Below are positions 62,141-64,000 of a stretch of DNA of 64,000 nt, one piece after another (the first letter of the stretch is position 1; each line of letters opens with the position of its first letter). The DNA comes from Vibrio algarum (GTDB taxonomy: Bacteria; Pseudomonadota; Gammaproteobacteria; Enterobacterales; Vibrionaceae). The position numbers were made by a program, and so were the translations under genes. The notes under the pieces were generated by a model. The model worked only from the letters and a program-made list of their open reading frames with translations. It had not been told where the DNA came from and did no database searches. Location: positions 2,232,001-2,296,000 of the forward strand of contig NZ_JAQLOI010000001.1 in the NCBI RefSeq assembly GCF_028204155.1, in the 5' to 3' direction.

Positions 62141-62695
62141 TTGAGCGTACTAGCCATTTCAATTACCACCGTAGCCCTTGCTGAAATCGGTGACAAAACC
62201 CAACTTCTCTCTTTATTACTTGCAAGTCGATACCGTAAACCAATTCCGATTATCGCAGCTATCTTCCTAGCCACAATAGCAAATCATGCACTGGCGGCAT
62301 ATTTCGGTGTTATCGTTGCAGACTATATCAGCCCAGAAATGCTTACATGGGTATTGGCGATTAGCTTCTTGGCGATGGCAGGATGGGTACTGATTCCTGA
62401 TAAATTGGATGAAGATGAAAGCATATCGAATAGAGGCCCTTTTGTAGCTAGCTTTATGACCTTTTTCATCGCAGAAATAGGCGACAAAACTCAAATTGCC
62501 ACCTCTATACTCGGCGCTCAATACGCCGATGCGCTTATATTAGTTATCTTGGGTACGACAATCGGAATGTTACTTGCAAATGTACCTGTGGTACTGATTG
62601 GTAAGCTATCTGCCGACAAGCTCCCTTTCGCTCTAATTCGAAAAATTACTGCCGGTCTGTTTATCCTATTAGCCATTGGAGCGGTGAGCCTGTAA
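62141..62695 (+). CDS. mneA: UPF0016/TMEM165 (Gdt1) family manganese exporter
   Basis: Inner-membrane protein of about 184 residues with two homologous halves, each with the cation motif EIGDKTQ: AEIGDKTQLLSLLLASRYR (first helix) and AEIGDKTQIATSILGAQY (second half). The Vibrio cholerae homologue MneA exports Mn2+. The usual start would be the TTG at 62141 (LSVLAISITTVALAEIG); the frame is open to 62087 but that part falls in the riboswitch. Control by the preceding leader would raise expression when manganese is high. Confidence 0.88.
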   Translation: MSVLAISITTVALAEIGDKTQLLSLLLASRYRKPIPIIAAIFLATIANHALAAYFGVIVADYISPEMLTWVLAISFLAMAGWVLIPDKLDEDESISNRGPFVASFMTFFIAEIGDKTQIATSILGAQYADALILVILGTTIGMLLANVPVVLIGKLSADKLPFALIRKITAGLFILLAIGAVSL

Positions 62696-62794
62696 TACTT
62701 AGCTGGCATTTAAAGTAGAGATAAATCACTGTGTCGAGCGCTTCGCCAACGAACTATTTTTGCAATGTTACATTCCGTTAATCACAAGCAATAC

Positions 62795-62810
62795 AGTGAT
62801 TAGGATCACG
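62795..62810. promoter_or_regulatory. Possible CRP site
   Basis: AGTGATTAGGATCACG, the GTGA-N6-TCAC core of CRP with outer mismatches, 57 bases before the small protein gene at 62867. Could also serve FNR-like proteins. Moderate support only. Confidence 0.4.
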
Positions 62811-62866
62811 ATTCATTGCTGAGTTGTGATCTATATTTGAAAGTGTAATGAGTCTCAGGAGGAGAT

Positions 62867-63085
62867 ATGCGATATCAAGTAAAAGAAGCATTCGATAGAT
62901 TTATCGATATCACTCGTGTTGAACCTAGTCATTTACTGGTAACAAGTGCGGTACCTAATGACATTAGGCTTGCCTATATTGATAGCGAACATAGGACGTT
63001 CGAACTTAAGTACTCTAACGGGCATTTATATCTTTTAGACGACATTGACCAACAATGGTTTCCCTTAGATGACGTTAGATATTAG
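62867..63085 (+). CDS. Small protein of unknown function
   Basis: Protein of 72 residues with a good ribosome site (AGGAGGAG) seven bases before ATG. No signal peptide, no membrane helix, and no family I recognise. It is acidic, with two similar beta-rich stretches (SHLLVTSAVPNDIRLAYIDS and FELKYSNGHLYLLDDIDQ), perhaps a small beta-barrel. It sits between mneA and the convergent hupE gene, with a terminator after it and a CRP-like site before it. Likely a real gene. Confidence 0.7.
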   Translation: MRYQVKEAFDRFIDITRVEPSHLLVTSAVPNDIRLAYIDSEHRTFELKYSNGHLYLLDDIDQQWFPLDDVRY

Positions 63086-63094
63086 TACTAATTA

Positions 63095-63129
63095 AATCAA
63101 AGCCACCCACATAGCCGGCGGCTTTGATT
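63095..63129. terminator. Bidirectional terminator between convergent genes
   Basis: AATCAAAGCC / GGCTTTGATT, 10 bp perfect with a 15-base loop, T-rich on the minus side (TTTAATT). Ends the small gene and the hupE operon. Confidence 0.75.
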
Positions 63130-63169
63130 CGTTTCCTTCGATCATAGCCTCAAAGGACGGTTTTTCTGA

Positions 63170-63715
63170 TTATCTAGCCAATCGAATTGAGTCCGCTGTC
63201 ATAATAACCAGTTTTGTAACCGATACCGTCAGAGCAATAACGATCATACTCGCTAACATCGTACCTATCCCATACTGGATGAGCGTACCCCGAGCTTCCG
63301 CACCTTGAACTAAACCATGGCTAGCACTAAACAGGGCTATTGCAGCCGTGGCTAAATAATTCATCATTCCTTTTTTACGATAAGCCATCAGTGAGAGAGG
63401 TAGCAAAACTAATGAAACAAAAACAATGCTTTCTACCTGACTTGCTTGAGCCCATGATGTACCCGCCATAAAACCAACCAAAAGAGCGGCGCTCACAAGA
63501 AGAAGCAGTTTACTTGCTACTTTTTTACCGCTGATAGCCGCAAAAACACCGACTAGAATAAGCGCAGCAATATGATCCAGTCCTGTTAATGGGTGAAGAA
63601 ACCCTTCAGAAAAACTACTTATATGCTGCCCTGAATGGATAGAATGAGCAAGGCATGACGTGCTAATCACCATACTCGAAAGTAATACCAAAACGTAACC
63701 AACTGTTTTTTTCAT
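63170..63715 (-). CDS. HupE/UreJ-family nickel-related membrane protein
   Basis: Protein of 181 residues with a signal peptide-like start (MKKTVGYVLVLLSSMVISTSCLAHS) and about six helices. The HupE/UreJ motif HPLTGLDHIAALILVGVFAA is near residues 40-60, with metal-binding His/Asp. These proteins transport Ni or Co for urease or hydrogenase. It lies 12 bases after the ureG gene in the same direction, at the end of the urease accessory operon, so the UreJ role is preferred. Confidence 0.88.
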   Translation of the reverse strand: MKKTVGYVLVLLSSMVISTSCLAHSIHSGQHISSFSEGFLHPLTGLDHIAALILVGVFAAISGKKVASKLLLLVSAALLVGFMAGTSWAQASQVESIVFVSLVLLPLSLMAYRKKGMMNYLATAAIALFSASHGLVQGAEARGTLIQYGIGTMLASMIVIALTVSVTKLVIMTADSIRLAR

Positions 63716-63727
63716 GTCTATATATCC

Positions 63728-64000
63728 CTATACATTATCTGTCACTGTTACTTTTACTTCTTGTTGAGTGAGCATACCTTCATCAACAATAAACTTAATG
63801 ATCTCTGCAACACCATCGCCACGAACCAAATTGGCAAATACAAACGGTTTATCACCTCGCATCTTCTTCGCATCTCGATCCATCACTTCCAAAGACGCAT
63901 TTACCATAGGCGCTAGGTCAGTTTTGTTGATAATCAAAAGATCCGATTTGGTAATACCTGGTCCACCTTTGCGCGGTATTTTGTCACCGGCACAAACATC
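63728..64000 (-). CDS. ureG: Urease accessory GTPase UreG, C-terminal part (cut by window edge)
   Basis: About 90 C-terminal residues of UreG. The frame reads [20 protein letters not shown] and then [20 protein letters not shown], with the G4 motif NKTD, and ends VTVTDNV. UreG is the GTPase that helps insert nickel into urease. The N-terminal P-loop and CPH metal site lie outside. The apparent short start at 63937 is an internal TTG; the frame continues unbroken to 64000. Other urease genes are expected beyond the right edge. Confidence 0.92.
   Translation of the reverse strand, partial: DVCAGDKIPRKGGPGITKSDLLIINKTDLAPMVNASLEVMDRDAKKMRGDKPFVFANLVRGDGVAEIIKFIVDEGMLTQQEVKVTVTDNV

Overview
The window looks like chromosomal DNA of a marine gammaproteobacterium of the Vibrio type. 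The evidence is a moderately AT-rich base composition, EbgA/EbgC proteins very close to the enterobacterial ones, an MneA-type manganese exporter behind a manganese-riboswitch-like leader, many GGDEF/EAL proteins, and a urease accessory cluster at the right edge. I see no rRNA, tRNA, CRISPR array, IS element or prophage.

Layout. (a) 1-6156, minus strand: an ABC transporter operon (TPR-like periplasmic protein, ATPase, FtsX/MacB-type permease, LolA-like periplasmic protein, outer-membrane-type protein) that runs into a LytS/LytTR-type two-component system cut by the window edge. (b) 6415-11408: a PAS-GGDEF diguanylate cyclase, an SMP-30 lactonase-like protein, a possible 43-residue Cys-rich ORF and a large sensor-PAS-GGDEF-EAL protein. 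(c) 11730-33709: a purine catabolism locus. The minus-strand operon encodes an allantoinase-amidase fusion, an HpxW-type oxamate amidohydrolase, a TauE/SafE-type exporter, ureidoglycine-glyoxylate aminotransferase, allantoate amidohydrolase and a SemiSWEET. A RutR-like TetR regulator separates it from a BMP-family nucleoside/purine ABC importer, xdhABC, uraD, uraH, guaD and the membrane cytochrome c urate oxidase puuD. Together these cover guanine/xanthine to urate, HIU, OHCU, allantoin, allantoate, ureidoglycine and oxalurate, and probably on to oxamate and oxalate. Four near-palindromes of the RutR type (TTGACCA-N2-TGGTCAA) sit at the key promoters. (d) 33716-46145: LysR regulator, secreted metallo-beta-lactamase-fold protein, glutaredoxin-like protein, a giant DUF2339 membrane protein, two esterases, a GAF-PAS-GGDEF protein, an EamA transporter and a hemerythrin-PAS-GGDEF-EAL protein. 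(e) 46669-51468: ebgR-ebgA-ebgC with a perfect 31-bp palindrome before ebgA. (f) 51578-58530: an amino-acid antiporter-like permease, an RraA-fold protein with aldolase-type Arg-Asp residues, and a tightly overlapping operon of coenzyme B12-dependent glutamate mutase (S, E and L proteins) plus a stand-alone AMP-forming ligase. This is the least conventional gene set here. (g) 58601-64000: a DUF748 protein, riboswitch-mneA, a small unknown protein, hupE/ureJ and a partial ureG.

Sequence quality. Eight genes are broken by nine apparent one-base losses: the histidine kinase, hpxW, the puuE fusion, xdhB, guaD twice, the DUF2339 gene, the hemerythrin-EAL gene and the DUF748 gene. A tenth is possible at the 3' end of guaD. 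All have the same sign, and eight of the nine fall in runs of five to seven identical bases (the DUF2339 site has only a C3 run). Adding one base restores family-like sequence each time. I treat these as probable homopolymer errors in the assembly and annotate the full genes, not pseudogenes.
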